Shown here: positions 1 through 10,496 of the stretch, in pieces | Layout of the letters: every line of letters starts with the position of its first letter | Position numbering within the stretch: the first letter of the stretch is position 1 | Origin: Welwitschia mirabilis | Taxonomy: Eukaryota; Gnetophyta; Gnetopsida; Welwitschiales | Length of the DNA stretch: 24,722 nucleotides | Assembly: GCA_051453625.1 (NCBI GenBank) | Contig: JBOZIK010000001.1 | Coordinates: 165,738,830 to 165,763,551, forward strand | Direction: 5' to 3' | The notes under the pieces: generated by a model | Told to the model about the DNA's origin: nothing | The model's database searches: none | What the model saw: only the letters and a program-made list of their open reading frames with translations | Position numbers and translations under genes: made by a program

Positions 1-26
1 ATTCTGCTTCAACATTTGTCTAGTCA

Positions 27-298
27 GACGTCCCACATTAGGCTGGATGCCCTACATTTTTAATGTAAAAACCACTCAGATGTCCTATACTAAGGGTCAG
101 ATGTCCCGATTTTTGACGTAAGAATCGCTTGGACGTCCCAGACAGAGAGTCAGATGTCCCATTTTCAATTCAATTGTGCAAATCAGTTTCGTACTTTAGA
201 CGTCCTAGACTGATAGATTGGACGTCCCACTTTGAATTCTGTATTCTGCTTATTCTGTTGACTGACCTGGACGTCCCAGTGGGAATGGTTAGACGTCT
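27..298. repeat. Array A of paired GACGTCC-type palindromes
   Basis: Five pairs of GACGTCC or one-to-two-base variants start at 27/46, 79/100, 132/153, 199/221 and 270/292, giving within-pair spacing of 19, 21, 21, 22 and 22 bp. Distances between successive pairs are 52, 53, 67 and 71 bp. Flanks are mostly GACGTCCCA, the reverse-complement of the GGGACGTCC flank common in the LTR arrays below, so this array may belong to an element on the minus strand, in line with the minus-strand remnant beside it. Variants are mainly GATGTCC, as expected from CpG decay. No LTR end could be placed here because the window starts inside or next to it. Confidence 0.8.
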
Positions 299-299
299 C

Positions 300-1990
300 A
301 GTACAAATTTGTTCTTAGTTTTAGCTATTGTTCTCAAGATCTTTCTTCATTTGGTCTTTAGAGCTGCTTGGTGTTCATCATTGAAACTAAAGCACTTTTG
401 ATATCTTTGCAAAATCATTTGGTTCATCATCCGATTTCACTTCTTGTGATGAGAATTCTTCATCTCCTATAAGCTGTTTGATTTGATAATTATCTTCTTT
501 AATTTGCAGTAAAGGCTTACTACATTCGCTGGTTTTCCATGTGAACCAATTTTGTTCATCAGTCTATTCTTCTGGCTGATAGCTTCAGGGATGTTTATAT
601 TCTTCCGAATCATATTCTGATCCTGGTTTTGCCCAATTCATCATGTAGGCTTCCATAATCCCTTAAGATTCTTGTTTTTCATCAGATTCTTCAACATCAG
701 TATCTTCTGATGAATAAATCTGCTTGTCATTATCCATAGTTTCTTGAAACATTTCAATAGATTCAATGACTCAAACTGTTCATCAAATTCATCATTTCAA
801 AACAGATATTTCACCTTTCATGGTGCTTTCAAAAGATTCAGTGTATCTCAAACTATCTGTCAAATTCGTCATTTTCAAACAAATATTTCACCTTTCATGG
901 TGCTTTGCTTGGATACTTATTAGCATAGTGACCTTTCTTTTTGCATGCAAAACAACATACCTTCTTTGAGCCTTGTCTTGGGCTTGTTCTTCTTGTGACA
1001 TATGTGTATGGCCTAAATGATTTTGGCTTCCTTAGCCTCTTTAATTTTCCTTTTAAGTTTCTTGTCCTTTGAGGCTGCCTTAACAGTCATAAGTTTTTGC
1101 TCCTTGCACATTCTCACAAACCTTTGGAGGAAAGGAACCTCGGGAATTGCCTTGGGGACTTTCCCGTCTATGCACACAGATTGAATATATCTTCTAACAT
1201 AATTTACAATGTCCATGAAGTACATTTCTTTTAATTTCTTGATTAACGAGCTCTATTACGTTATCTGAAATTCCTTTTGGTAATGATGCTAAATACATAT
1301 GAGCAGTTGCAGGATTTCTAAATAATCCTAATCTATATGCATCTTAGGCATACTCTACTAAGTATTCTTCAAATCTACTTAAAGCACACAATTTTATTCT
1401 TGAGAAATTTATAGTCTATAGACTGTTGGTTCATCGCTTTCTACAGCAAATTCAACTAATAATACCTGTATAAGAGCGTTGATTCTAGGCTGAAATAATT
1501 CGATTCTTCGACCCTTGATCAGAATTTTACCACTGTTATCTGACCGTACTTGAGAATCTTCTGGTGGCTACTATGACGATTGGGATAGTGGACTGTATTG
1601 CATACCAAGCTCTTGCAAGAATCAACTCATGACTCCATGAGCGAATAGCTTGTTCAACTTCTTTATGAGGAACATTATCAATATTCAAAACAGGAACAGC
1701 TGGGATTGACCTTTCATGGATGGCTTTTGCTTGTGCTTTTTGAATGGTAAATTGTGTTGTTGTCGCCATCATTTGTTTGCATTCGGTCTGCTTATTTGAT
1801 CTTCGAAATGTTGGCATGCTATCCATTTCAAACTTCTTTTCTCTTTTCTTAGAAGGCTTTGCTGACGTAGAGACAACTACAATGATGCCTTCATATGCTG
1901 TTCTTCTATCCATATCTCTTTTTCCTTCAATTTTGCTTGCTTTGCATGTTCATATTCTTTTAAAATTCGTAGATAGCATAGCCTAGTTGA
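300..1990 (-). pseudogene. Decayed retroelement gag/coat-like gene with zinc knuckle (possible endogenous pararetrovirus)
   Basis: Read on the minus strand this stretch gives a broken protein-like region. The clearest mark is a CCHC-type knuckle at 954-913, C-X2-C-X4-H-X4 followed by Tyr where the last Cys should be, with a GHYAN-like core. Before it lies a Lys-rich segment (about 1225-1013), and after it an acidic Ser/Asp/Glu-rich segment (about 760-420). A further open stretch at 1913-1536 has no recognised domain. Stops and frame changes separate all parts. The order basic tract, knuckle, acidic tract is known from LTR-retroelement gag and from coat proteins of plant pararetroviruses (Caulimoviridae); I lean weakly to the latter but see no movement protein or RT here. 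It is clearly not functional. Confidence 0.42.
770..923. repeat. 77-bp imperfect tandem duplication
   Basis: Two adjacent copies, about 770-846 and 847-923, share the run ATATTTCACCTTTCATGGTG and the flanking CAAATTC(A/G)TCAT. The copies differ at several sites, so the duplication is old. It lies just downstream (minus-strand sense) of the zinc knuckle of the remnant at 300-1990. Confidence 0.75.
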
Positions 1991-4869
1991 TAGCCTAAAA
2001 GCCCAGTACCACAAATGAATCGAGATCAGTAACTAGACAGGATTAGATGCTGTTACCGGTTCTATTAGGCTGACAGATTATTCTTCGAGGAAATGCCTTT
2101 GAGGGGAGACTAGTAAATCAGTGAGATGCAGCTTTCCATAGATTAATTTTGCAGACTATTGTGCAACCTGTAACTAATGCTTAGATCCTAATCTGCATCT
2201 AGTGACTCAAGATCAAGGGGCACTTCCAGCTAATTTGTAGAGTATCATTATGTAAACACTACAAGAGGGAATTATTATACACTATGATCTAGATTCTATC
2301 GCTTTTGTTCTAGGTGTATCTCATGGGCCTTTCTTTGTAACAAAGGAGGTTTTCTAGAGTCCAACCTTTGTGGCTTTTGCATTAGTAGATTTTAGTAGTC
2401 TCAGTAGTGTTGCCTTGTAGGCAGTGTAGGAGGGTAGTTGAACTCAATGTACCTTTGCTGGGGTACATAAGAAGAAGGTTATTGATGTTTCATCCTTCAA
2501 TGAGGACATATAGTCCCTAGTAATGCTCATGATCGTGAGACTCCTCTTATACAACTCTCACTCCTTTTATATGACCTATCACTAATCTTTTGAGCCACTT
2601 TCATTGAATATGCGTAGAGGAAAACCTAAGACTAGACTACACGACTTACCTTTTTGACCATATGCATGTAGACATAGAGTGTTACCACCACTTTCTTATA
2701 GAGTGTAGAGTCTCTAGTAAGTGATGTAACCTTACCATTGGTGCCTTGTTTCGACTTGTTCATGCCTCCTTTGCATGACTTGTACTCAACTAGAGCTTCC
2801 CTAAGTACACCTACGAGAAGCCATACCTTCTAGCATTTGATATACATGAACATTAGACGACTCACTAGAGAGGGTGACAAGGAGATACCTTAACCTTTTG
2901 ATCCTTTAGTTAGAGACTTGTTTACCCTGTAGTAGGAGGAGATAGAGGAGGAGTAGGGGAGTAGTAATAATAGTGATTATAGAGGCCCTCTATTTGCTTT
3001 TAGGTGTTTTCCATGAGTAATACAACTAGGCTAAATGTACAACTATCAAGGTTTTTCTTCTTTTTTTAAAGGACATGGCATTATTTCTTTGTGTTGTGAT
3101 CTCCTCTTCTTTTAAGTGTGATTTCTTACTAGTACATTCTTTTTCTACAATGTGGCTTGTCTGATTTTCCCTTCCCCATGCCCCTCGGGTGATGATATCG
3201 ACTTGTTTTTCCATGGGGTGTGTGTACACCCTTTGATGTCCTTACTTCACTTCTAATGACTATCTTATATCAACCTGGCTTTGGGCCCCAGTTGCTATGT
3301 AGGTCAAGCTACCACCTATATCACCACTTAGTCCCGTGCACTAGGGGACCCTACACTCCCCTATGTAACTTCTATAGCTAGACCATCCTTGTTTGACTTG
3401 CTTTACCAAACCCTTAGGAGTTGTGGGTAGATGTGCTCCACGATCATTTCTAGTAATTGGGGGAGAGTTCTACACCCTTACTATACATCCTCTCTAATCG
3501 TACTGGGATTGAGACTACTTCCTATGCAAGCTACAGGTTATGAAGTAGTCATTGATGGAACAAGAAGGATGCTATGGTTTCATGTCTACTTTAGAGGCAA
3601 AATCCTCACACCTTTGTTCAATGCCTTCTCCTTCCTTAAGGGAGGGCCCATTAGTGGTCTGTCACTTTGGCTTGTAGGGTTTGGAGGAGTGGAGATCAAC
3701 ACATTGTCATATAGCATGCCACACTGAGGTAATGACCCCTTGGCCCTTTTGTAGTTTCCACTTTTCCTTTGCTTTCATCATTCTTCCCTTCCAATGCACT
3801 TTTCTTATGGTGATTTAGGGGAAATGTTTGCATTTACAAGATTTGGACCAATGACTTGCTATATGAAAGTGGCACTTTAACCACGGGTTTAAATAGTTGA
3901 TTTTTAAAAAAACAAAAAAAAAAGAAAAAAAAGAAGATCGTTAAGCAATTCTACAATCAATCATGGATGTATGTCAAAATTTGAGTTTTTTTTTTTTTTT
4001 GAATCAAACTATAACTTGACAAAAAAGGTTCGATTTACTTAGCTTAGTATAGTTTTTAAAAAACTGAAGGGATGTGGCTGAGCTGGACTTGAATTTAAGA
4101 AAAGATTGAACATTTGCATTTGGAGGCACATATCATGGTTCATGTAGTTGTATGATGTTGAAGGTCTTACGCAAGTTTACAATGCCCTTCATGGATTTAG
4201 GGTGTTGTTCTCATTTGAATTGAGATTCCATGTTTGTGGAGATAATAGATCAAGGTGCATGGTTGTTGCATTGTTATGGTCCTAGTTTCTTTGGTTTGCT
4301 TTACTCTTGTAAGGATATGGGTGCAATCATGGCAAGGATTCCTTACTCGAGGCTACCCCATCTTCATGGCATAAGGGAACTTTGGAGGGTCACATGGAGA
4401 AGGTTTCCTTGGATAAACCCTAGGTTACTCCCTACTAGTTGTCGCTTTCCTACTCCTTCCCTTTTTTTCAGACCAACGGGGCACCATTACCATTTGTAAT
4501 GGTTCTAAATTGGGAACATTTGATAAACCTATTATAGAAATGAAATTTCTATTTTCTATCTATTTAGTAGAGCCACATTCTATTTTTGCTTACATGTTCG
4601 TTAAATGTCACGTCCTTTCCAATTGTGCCCTTTTGTTATCTGATGTTATGTTTGATAACCTAACAACATTACTTAATTGTTTGTTACAAAAATTGTAATT
4701 CCCTTATTAGGTAAACATGCTAAAGAATAAACTAGGTAGACATTATGCAATTAAACATTACTTGTAAAAGTTACTTACATTTTGCCTACTATTATAAAAA
4801 GTATTTATTACAAAAGGCCCCTTCCTTCATTCTTTGATCAACATATTTCTTGTAGTGGGCTTATCCTAC
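1991..4869. other. No recognisable gene; low-complexity tracts only
   Basis: Open stretches on both strands here are short, and none shows a motif I recognise. A-rich sequence lies at about 3906-3935 and a run of 15 T at 3986-4000. Since a minus-strand gypsy pol lies just above 4870, part of this region may be the 3' end and LTR of that element, but I could not find LTR ends, a polypurine tract or a second copy. Treat it as unassigned, probably old transposon DNA. Confidence 0.5.
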
Positions 4870-6850
4870 CTTAACTTTGCTTCTACCTTCTACACGACTT
4901 CCTTTATCACTTGGATGTACTCTTCTTACATTGAATTTCTTGTTACTAGGTCCTAAAACATGATGTTTTGCATTTTCTTCTTTTGTAGAAAAACTAAAAA
5001 GAAGACATGCCTATGAAGGAATGCCTAGACTAATTACGAGCAAACCTTACAAAATATAGCTATTTTTCTAGGTGCATGGCCTAAGGCCACATCGCATCAC
5101 AAGATATCTTCAAGCAACTTGATTACATGCTCTATTTTAGCCTTTTGTTTGCAAGTGGGGGTGGTTCTAAAGTTGCTTTGTGTTCCCAATGCCTGCCTAA
5201 GTTACTATTAGATATCTTACAAGAATTTGAAAGCTTACAAGAATTTGAAATCCTAGTTTGAGGTGATTTTCTAAGGTGCTTAATGTAGTCAAAAAATATT
5301 CATTAAGAGCATTGCTGCCATCTTTGCTCTTCTAGTGGTCGTTCATACAGGTATGAAACATGCCATTTTGAACAATCTACCGATGACCACTAAGGCAACA
5401 TCTTGCCCTATCTTAGTTCTTGGCAATCCCATAACGAAGTTTGTGGCAACATCCTACCATTTCCAGGAGGGTATTAGTCAGGGTTGCAATAGGTTGGCTA
5501 GATTTACTTGACCCTTACTTTTTGACATGTTGGGAAATGCATAACATAGTCTACTACTCTTTACATCATGCATGTCTAGTACTATTTGAGTCTTATAGGG
5601 CCATGGCTTTTCTGTATTCCTTGTTCCCAACATAGGGTACCCTATTAGCCTCCCTGAGAAGGTTGCACTTAAATTCTTTTGTTATACAAACTTTTCATTG
5701 GGATGCTTACAATATGGGGATGGGGGTTGCACTATTAGCCAAGGAGCCCATTTTGAACTTTGGCCAAATCTTGCATAAGATGCCCTAGTGTGCATTATTT
5801 ACTAGAGGCATCATACATGCTAACATGTCTCAATCGAGGGCATCAACCATCATATTTTCTTTGCTAGGAGTATGCTAAAACTCTACATCATACTTTGATA
5901 TTAATCTCATCCAATGTTGCCATCTCATGTTGAGTGGGGATTGAAAATGCTAGAGTTACAACTCTTGATTGCACAAACATGTTGCCCAGTAGGTTTTGCT
6001 AACATGTTTGAAGTTCATGCCTCATGATAAGTAGCTTCAAGTTATGTGTGGGATAGTTGTGTTTTTGTCTTTAAAGGTTGCATGATTTGTACGTAGGTAA
6101 TTGTTTATGTTGCAATATTACTACTTGAATTCTAATACTGTTGGCATCCATTGTGAGTGGTTGACTCACATCTTGAAATTTGAGAATCAGGAATTTGTTA
6201 GCTTTTCTTTTACTTTCTGGAGGGCATCCTGGCATGAAGGCTTGGAGAGGTAGCTTGCCAATTTGATGAGGGCTAGGAATCATGTGTCTGTGGGGGAGTA
6301 TGACTTAAGGAATGGTTGAAAGTAGCTTGATAACCTCAAGAGCTTCTTAGTTTGATTGCATTCTTGGGAATGGGTCATTTTGCCATGATAACCATCTTGG
6401 TTAGGTTTGAAACAAGGTCCCCTTTGTTAACCACATGACAGAGGCATGCAATGAAGGTGTGGTAAAACTCACACATCTTTGGCCTTTAGGTCATGCTCTT
6501 GTAACAATGCCATTGCATGTCTCTAATGTTGAACATGAGCTTCTTGATTGCTAGAGTAAATTAGAATGTTGTCTAGAGCACGAGGACACATTTTTCCAAG
6601 TATTCCCAAAAAGATACTATTCAGTAGTGCTAAGAAGGTTGCTAGTGCATTAATTAATATGAAAGCCATACCCAAAAATTCGAAGTGCCTATATTGCCCC
6701 AACATGCTATACTTGCTTCACCCTCCTCTCCTTGATCCTTCGTTGTTAATTTCTTGATCAAAGGTTTATCTTTGAGAAACATTGATCACCTTGCAGCTGA
6801 TTGAAGAGGTCTTTGATCCTTGGTACAGGATACCTTATTTTCATGCTAAG
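4870..6850 (-). pseudogene. Ty3/gypsy pol remnant: RT, RNase H, integrase
   Basis: Minus-strand reading gives, in order, the RT fingers/palm (about 6850-6520, with PVPRIKDLFNQLQG and a NA-ATF-ALLNSIF pattern), RNase H and its C-terminal linker (about 6300-5830, ending in SKENMMVDAL, the family's GKEN-VADALSR), an integrase zinc-binding tail (about 5640-5470) and the integrase core (about 5465-5080, with NFVMGLPRTK and a partly preserved QT-GQTE-type helix). The RT catalytic pair at 6579-6568 reads ALDN instead of LDD, so the second Asp is lost. Many stops and frameshifts break it. Gag and protease are absent: similarity fades at 6850, close to the LTR at 7072. Below 5080 only weak similarity to the integrase C-terminus remains. 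An old, dead fragment opposite in orientation to the copia elements that follow. Confidence 0.8.
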
Positions 6851-7071
6851 CGTGGTGAGAACATCATGATCATTATGGAGTCATAGATGTCGAGTGTGAA
6901 GACAAATTTGTGATATTTTTAGCCTATGTCTTTTTCTCGTGTTATGTTGTAACCCATGTTGTAAATGATTATGTTTTAAAACCATGTTAAGGGGTCTCTT
7001 ATTTCAACATTGGGCAATGTTGTAAAAGAATAAGGAAACAACGAGGTTATAAATTATAACCTATTGGAACA

Positions 7072-8119
7072 TGCATTTTCAATGATGAGAATCAAATTCG
7101 CAAGTCTGAAATAAGCCTTCATCAGATCGGAACGTTTGCCCTGTGAAATCAGGATGTCCGAACTAGTGCTTGGTTTTTTATACGGGGACGTCCACCCTGT
7201 GAAACCGGGATGTCCAACTCTATACTTGGTCTGTCTATACTGGGACGTCCGCCCTGTGAAATCAGGATGTCTAGCTTTGTACTTGGTCTGTCTATACTGG
7301 GACGTCCGCCTTGTGAAACCGAGATGTCCGGACTTGTTCTCGGTAATTTGGATCAAGACGTCCGCTCTGTAAAATTGGGATGTCCGACCCTGTATTCGGT
7401 TTTTTGGAAAGCACAGATTAAAACCAGGACATCCGAGTCCCCTCAATGGGACGTCTGGCTTTTTGTCTGTTGGTGCGGAAATATAGCCATTTAAAGACAT
7501 TAGCTGCAGATTTCAATATTACCCATGGCTCTCTTTTTGTCGTTTCGCACATCTTCAAGGATCTAAGTCCTAGTTATTCTTCTTCTCTTTAAATACCTCT
7601 TTCTTGTGTTGTAAAGTATGTACCAGATTGTAAAGGATATTTTTGTGCATTGCTAAAATTCTTGTGTACCGAACTTGCTTTCTTTATGAAAGTTATCGTA
7701 CTGCATTAAGAAATCTATCTTCCTCAGAAGATTATTCATTGGGCACTAACGCTAATGAACAATGCTAGAGTTAGGCACGATTGTATCAGGCAACATCCTT
7801 TCACATTCTATTTGTAAGTGGCTCAAGAATTTGAGCAGTGGCTTGGAAGCTGTATGAACTCCATGTGAATGAGTTGTTGTAAGATCCCTTTGGATATAAA
7901 GGAACTAGGAGGCTGATAGCAGTTTGCTGCCCCCTGAGAGTTGAGTGGGCTTGGCCGAACCACTATAAAAGTCTGGTGCACTTGTCTTGTGTTTTCGTTT
8001 CTTCTATCTACTATTTTATTTTATTTCTATTTGATTTCGGATTTAAAATTTCTGTTATCGCGAAGTATTTTTAAATACCTTATTCTTCCCCCCCTCTAGG
8101 GTGCCTTTAAATCCTAACA
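7072..8119 (+). mobile_element. LTR 1, Sirevirus-like copia element (5' LTR)
   Basis: The 3' boundary is well supported: the sequence ends CCTAACA at 8119 and is followed at once by a primer binding site and gag. The tract CCCCCCTCTAGGGTGC just before the end (about 8088-8103) recurs before the end of the LTR at 20345-21493. The 5' boundary is inferred from TGCATTTTCAATGATGA at 7072, because TTTCAATGATGA also opens the related LTRs near 20345 and 23985. Internal order is start motif, GACGTCC array (7131-7456), TATA-like TTTAAATA at about 7588, then a pyrimidine-rich 3' part. Length about 1.05 kb. No target duplication could be matched. Confidence 0.7.
7131..7456 (+). repeat. Array B: 57-bp tandem repeat carrying GACGTCC/GATGTCC pairs
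   Basis: Pairs start at 7131/7153, 7187/7209, 7244/7266, 7301/7323, 7357/7379 and 7428/7450: every pair is 22 bp apart. The first five pairs repeat every 56-57 bp and the last interval is 71 bp. The spacer within a pair (CGCCCTGTGAAATC-like) and the spacer between pairs (TACTTGGTCTGTCTATACTG) are also conserved, so this is a true tandem repeat. The first member is usually GACGTCC and the second GATGTCC. It lies in LTR 1, about 130 bp upstream of a TATA-like box, as expected for an upstream promoter element. Confidence 0.9.
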
Positions 8120-8120
8120 A

Positions 8121-8133
8121 TTGGTATCAGAGC
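8121..8133 (+). other. Primer binding site (initiator tRNA-Met type)
   Basis: TTGGTATCAGAGC follows the LTR end CCTAACA at 8119 after one base. This is the standard complement of the 3' end of plant initiator tRNA-Met used by Ty1/copia elements. It fixes the LTR 1 boundary and shows that the internal domain runs to the right. Confidence 0.92.
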
Positions 8134-8210
8134 CTGGTGGCTCTAAATTTGCACATCTCTTTTGTTTTAGTGCAGGATCAGTTTCAATAACATCCTCTAA
8201 TTTTTCAGGG

Positions 8211-9600
8211 TATTCAGAAGGTCAGGCAGTCTCCAGACCTCCTTTCTTCAATGACAGTAACTATGCTCACTAGAGATCCAAGATGAGCATCTTCTTAATC
8301 TCTCTATATCCGGATATTTGGGCTATAGTAGAGTATGGCTACACTCCTCCGACTGAAACTGATGTAGACAGAAAAGAAGTGCCAAAACCTAGAGACAGCT
8401 GGGATGCAAATGATAAGAAAATTGTTTAGATAAATGCCCAGGTAATGAATGCAATCATTTGTGCCTTATCCACTGAAGAGTATGATAGAGTAGTTTAGTG
8501 TACAACTACTAAAGACATGTGGGACACTCAGAGTAGCTCATGAAGGAACAAATATCATCAAAAATTCAAAACTACAACTCTTAGCCACCAAATTTGAGAA
8601 CATCAAAATGGAAGAACCAGAAACCGTGGCAGAATACACCATGAAAATTAGCAACATTGTGAACAGCATGTGGGGATTAGGTGAAAGAGTTCCAGAAAAC
8701 AGAGTAGTAAGAAAGATTTTGCGGAGTCTGACCACCAACTTTAGACCAAAGATCACGACCATAGAAGAAAGCAAGGATATCGAGAAAATGAGAGTTGAAG
8801 AAGTAAAAGGATCTCTAATGGCATATGAAGCAACTCTTCTTCCTGAAGAAGAAATTCCCAAAAAGAAAAGCATTGCGCTCAAAGCCTGTAATGACCAAGA
8901 AGAAGCTTCCTCAAGTGATGATGAAGAAGATGATGATCTAGCCTTTCTAGCCTGCAACTTTAAAAGATTTCTCAAAAAGAAGAAAGAATACAAGAATGCT
9001 AAAAGTGGCTCTCGGAAAATTAATGACAAAGGTAAGAGCTTATCTTCTTCTTTTCAATGTTATGAATGCAAGGGCTTTAGACATATTGCTTTGAGTGTGC
9101 TAACAAAAAAAAAAAAAGAGAAGAAATCTAAGTTCAAAGGAAAGAAAGCTCTTAAAGTCACTTGGGATGATGAGTCAGATGATGACGCTCAATCAAGTGA
9201 CGATGAATCCTTGAACTTTAGATTGGTTGCCTTTCTTAGCGATAAGCAGAGTCCAGTCCACACCATTCCTTCTCCAAGTATTGACCAAGCTCAGGTATGC
9301 TTATAATCTGAAGTACATTCTGATAATGATTCTGAAGATGGTGATATTTTGATGCTTATGAGAAATTATATGAAGTAAATCTAGATCTAGGCAAGAAGAA
9401 TGTTTCATATAAAAAACAAATATCAGACCTTCAATTGAATTTGAAACAAGCTAACATGAAAATCGAGGAATTATCTAATAACTTGCAGGATTCCAAAAGG
9501 ACAGCTGAAAGACTGGCTTAAGGGAAAGACAACCTCAATCATTTGTTAGGTATGGGAAGATCTCCTCTTGATAAATCAAGATTGGGAAGCCACTCAAGTA
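8211..9600 (+). pseudogene. Copia gag (UBN2-type) with zinc knuckle, decayed
   Basis: Gag binds and packages element RNA. The N-terminal part (8211-8530) has the RPPFFNDSNY and KMSIFL patterns of copia gag but holds in-frame TAG at 8271, 8427 and 8496, where relatives have Trp or Gln. A frame change near 8530 leads into the UBN2 core (8540-8860: VAEYTMKISNIVNSM, VVRKILRSL, GSLMAYE), the longest open part being 8608-9306. An acidic linker (SSSDDEEDDD), then a CCHC knuckle at about 9055-9100 whose last Cys is put out of frame by an indel; an A-run at 9107-9119 restores the frame. After 9306 a coiled-coil-like part continues in another frame to about 9540, followed by a GMGRSPLDKS motif that recurs at 17420 in the second copy. 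Non-functional. Confidence 0.85.
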
Positions 9601-9785
9601 AGTCTCCTATCCTTAACTTTTTTCAACCAAGTCCGAAATTGCAATTTTTTTGGTAAGGTTAGTTTGAAATGATTTTACTGCAATAGATATAGGTACATTC
9701 TATATTCTTGTCCATTAAGGAAGTCCATGTACTTTGGGTATGATAGCAATAGGTTCAATTTTGTTAAATTAAATGATTCTCTTGT

Positions 9786-10092
9786 GCAAAATTAGAAGTC
9801 CCATATTACCAAGAAATGGGTTAGAAAGAACCCAGTCACTTTTTTGTTTGCCCACGTAGCTTTTAAAACCCAAGAAAGAACTAAGTGGTATCTAGACAAT
9901 GGATGTTCTAGACACATGACAAGGAATAAAAGCTTGCTATCTTCTTTTCAAGAATATGATGGTGGTGAAGTGACTTTTGGAGATAACAACAAGGGACAAA
10001 TTATTGATATTATGATCAAGGCTCTTAATGAAGAGCACTTCATTTTCCTAAGGAAAAATTTAGAGACGGACCCATATCCCTCTCAAGTATGA
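9786..10092 (+). pseudogene. Copia aspartic protease remnant
   Basis: The protease matures Gag-Pol. The open part from 9844 shows TKWYLDNGCSRHMT, the copia protease active-site region; the catalytic triad reads Asp-Asn-Gly (Asp codon at 9895) instead of Asp-Ser-Gly. This is followed by SLLSSFQEYDGG and GDNNKG, the same as in the second copy at 17639. Similarity to protease stops near 10015; the rest of the open frame to 10092 is not recognised. No GAG-pre-integrase, integrase or RT follows: the sequence goes straight into the spacer and array C. This copy has therefore lost nearly all of pol. Confidence 0.82.
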
Positions 10093-10224
10093 GTTTCTTA
10101 GTGATATTCTCTTCTCTTAAATTTGATATTATCTAGGAAACAGTCCTCCATTTGTCTCCTGCAATTGTATCTCTTCAAATTTTTTTGTTTCCAAACTTGC
10201 ATCTCCCTTATTTGTTCTTGACTG

Positions 10225-10377
10225 GACGTCCCATGTTTTTCCCAGATGTCTGTCCACTGGCCGTCTTGTCTTTTTTCCCCAGACGTCCGTCTTTGTAAAA
10301 AGGGGGTTAAATTTTTTAAACCCGGACGTCCCACAATTTTTTCCCGGACATCCGAGCATAAGGCGGTGCGGACGCCC
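10225..10377 (+). repeat. Array C of GACGTCC pairs upstream of ORFx copy 1
   Basis: Pairs start at 10225/10245, 10259/10282 and 10325/10347 (20, 23 and 22 bp). The array is followed by the module AAGGCGGTGCGGACGCCC at 10360-10377, which recurs with one inserted base at 18558. It sits about 120 bp before the ATG of ORFx copy 1. A TATA-like AT-rich stretch lies at about 10396-10415 and a pyrimidine-rich leader at 10430-10490. I infer a decayed internal promoter; nothing here shows that it is active. Confidence 0.75.
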
Positions 10378-10496
10378 GCGCTCTCACCAAGTTCTATTTA
10401 TTCTTATATTGTTAACTTTTTATCATTTTTCTCTTGTCTCTTCAACACTCAATCTCACTCTCTCCTTCCTCTTGCCTTCTCTACTTTGCCTCCATT

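Noticed and set aside
1744-1986. 80-codon hydrophobic plus-strand open stretch
   Set aside because: It overlaps the minus-strand remnant in the opposite sense; hydrophobic shadows are typical of antisense to charged protein.
4230-4698. Two short plus-strand open stretches in the unassigned region
   Set aside because: No motif, no codon pattern and no neighbour context.
7131-7456. Regular direct repeats that could be taken for a CRISPR array
   Set aside because: Spacers are conserved between units, repeats are 7-9 bp palindromes, the host is a plant, and the arrays sit in LTRs.
7054-7500. 148-codon minus-strand and overlapping plus-strand open stretches
   Set aside because: They are made by the 57-bp repeat (a multiple of 3), which stays open in several frames; no protein family fits.
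8538-9029. 163-codon open stretch on the minus strand
   Set aside because: It is antisense to the gag UBN2 core, and its Ser-rich part is the shadow of the acidic GAT/GAA codons on the plus strand.
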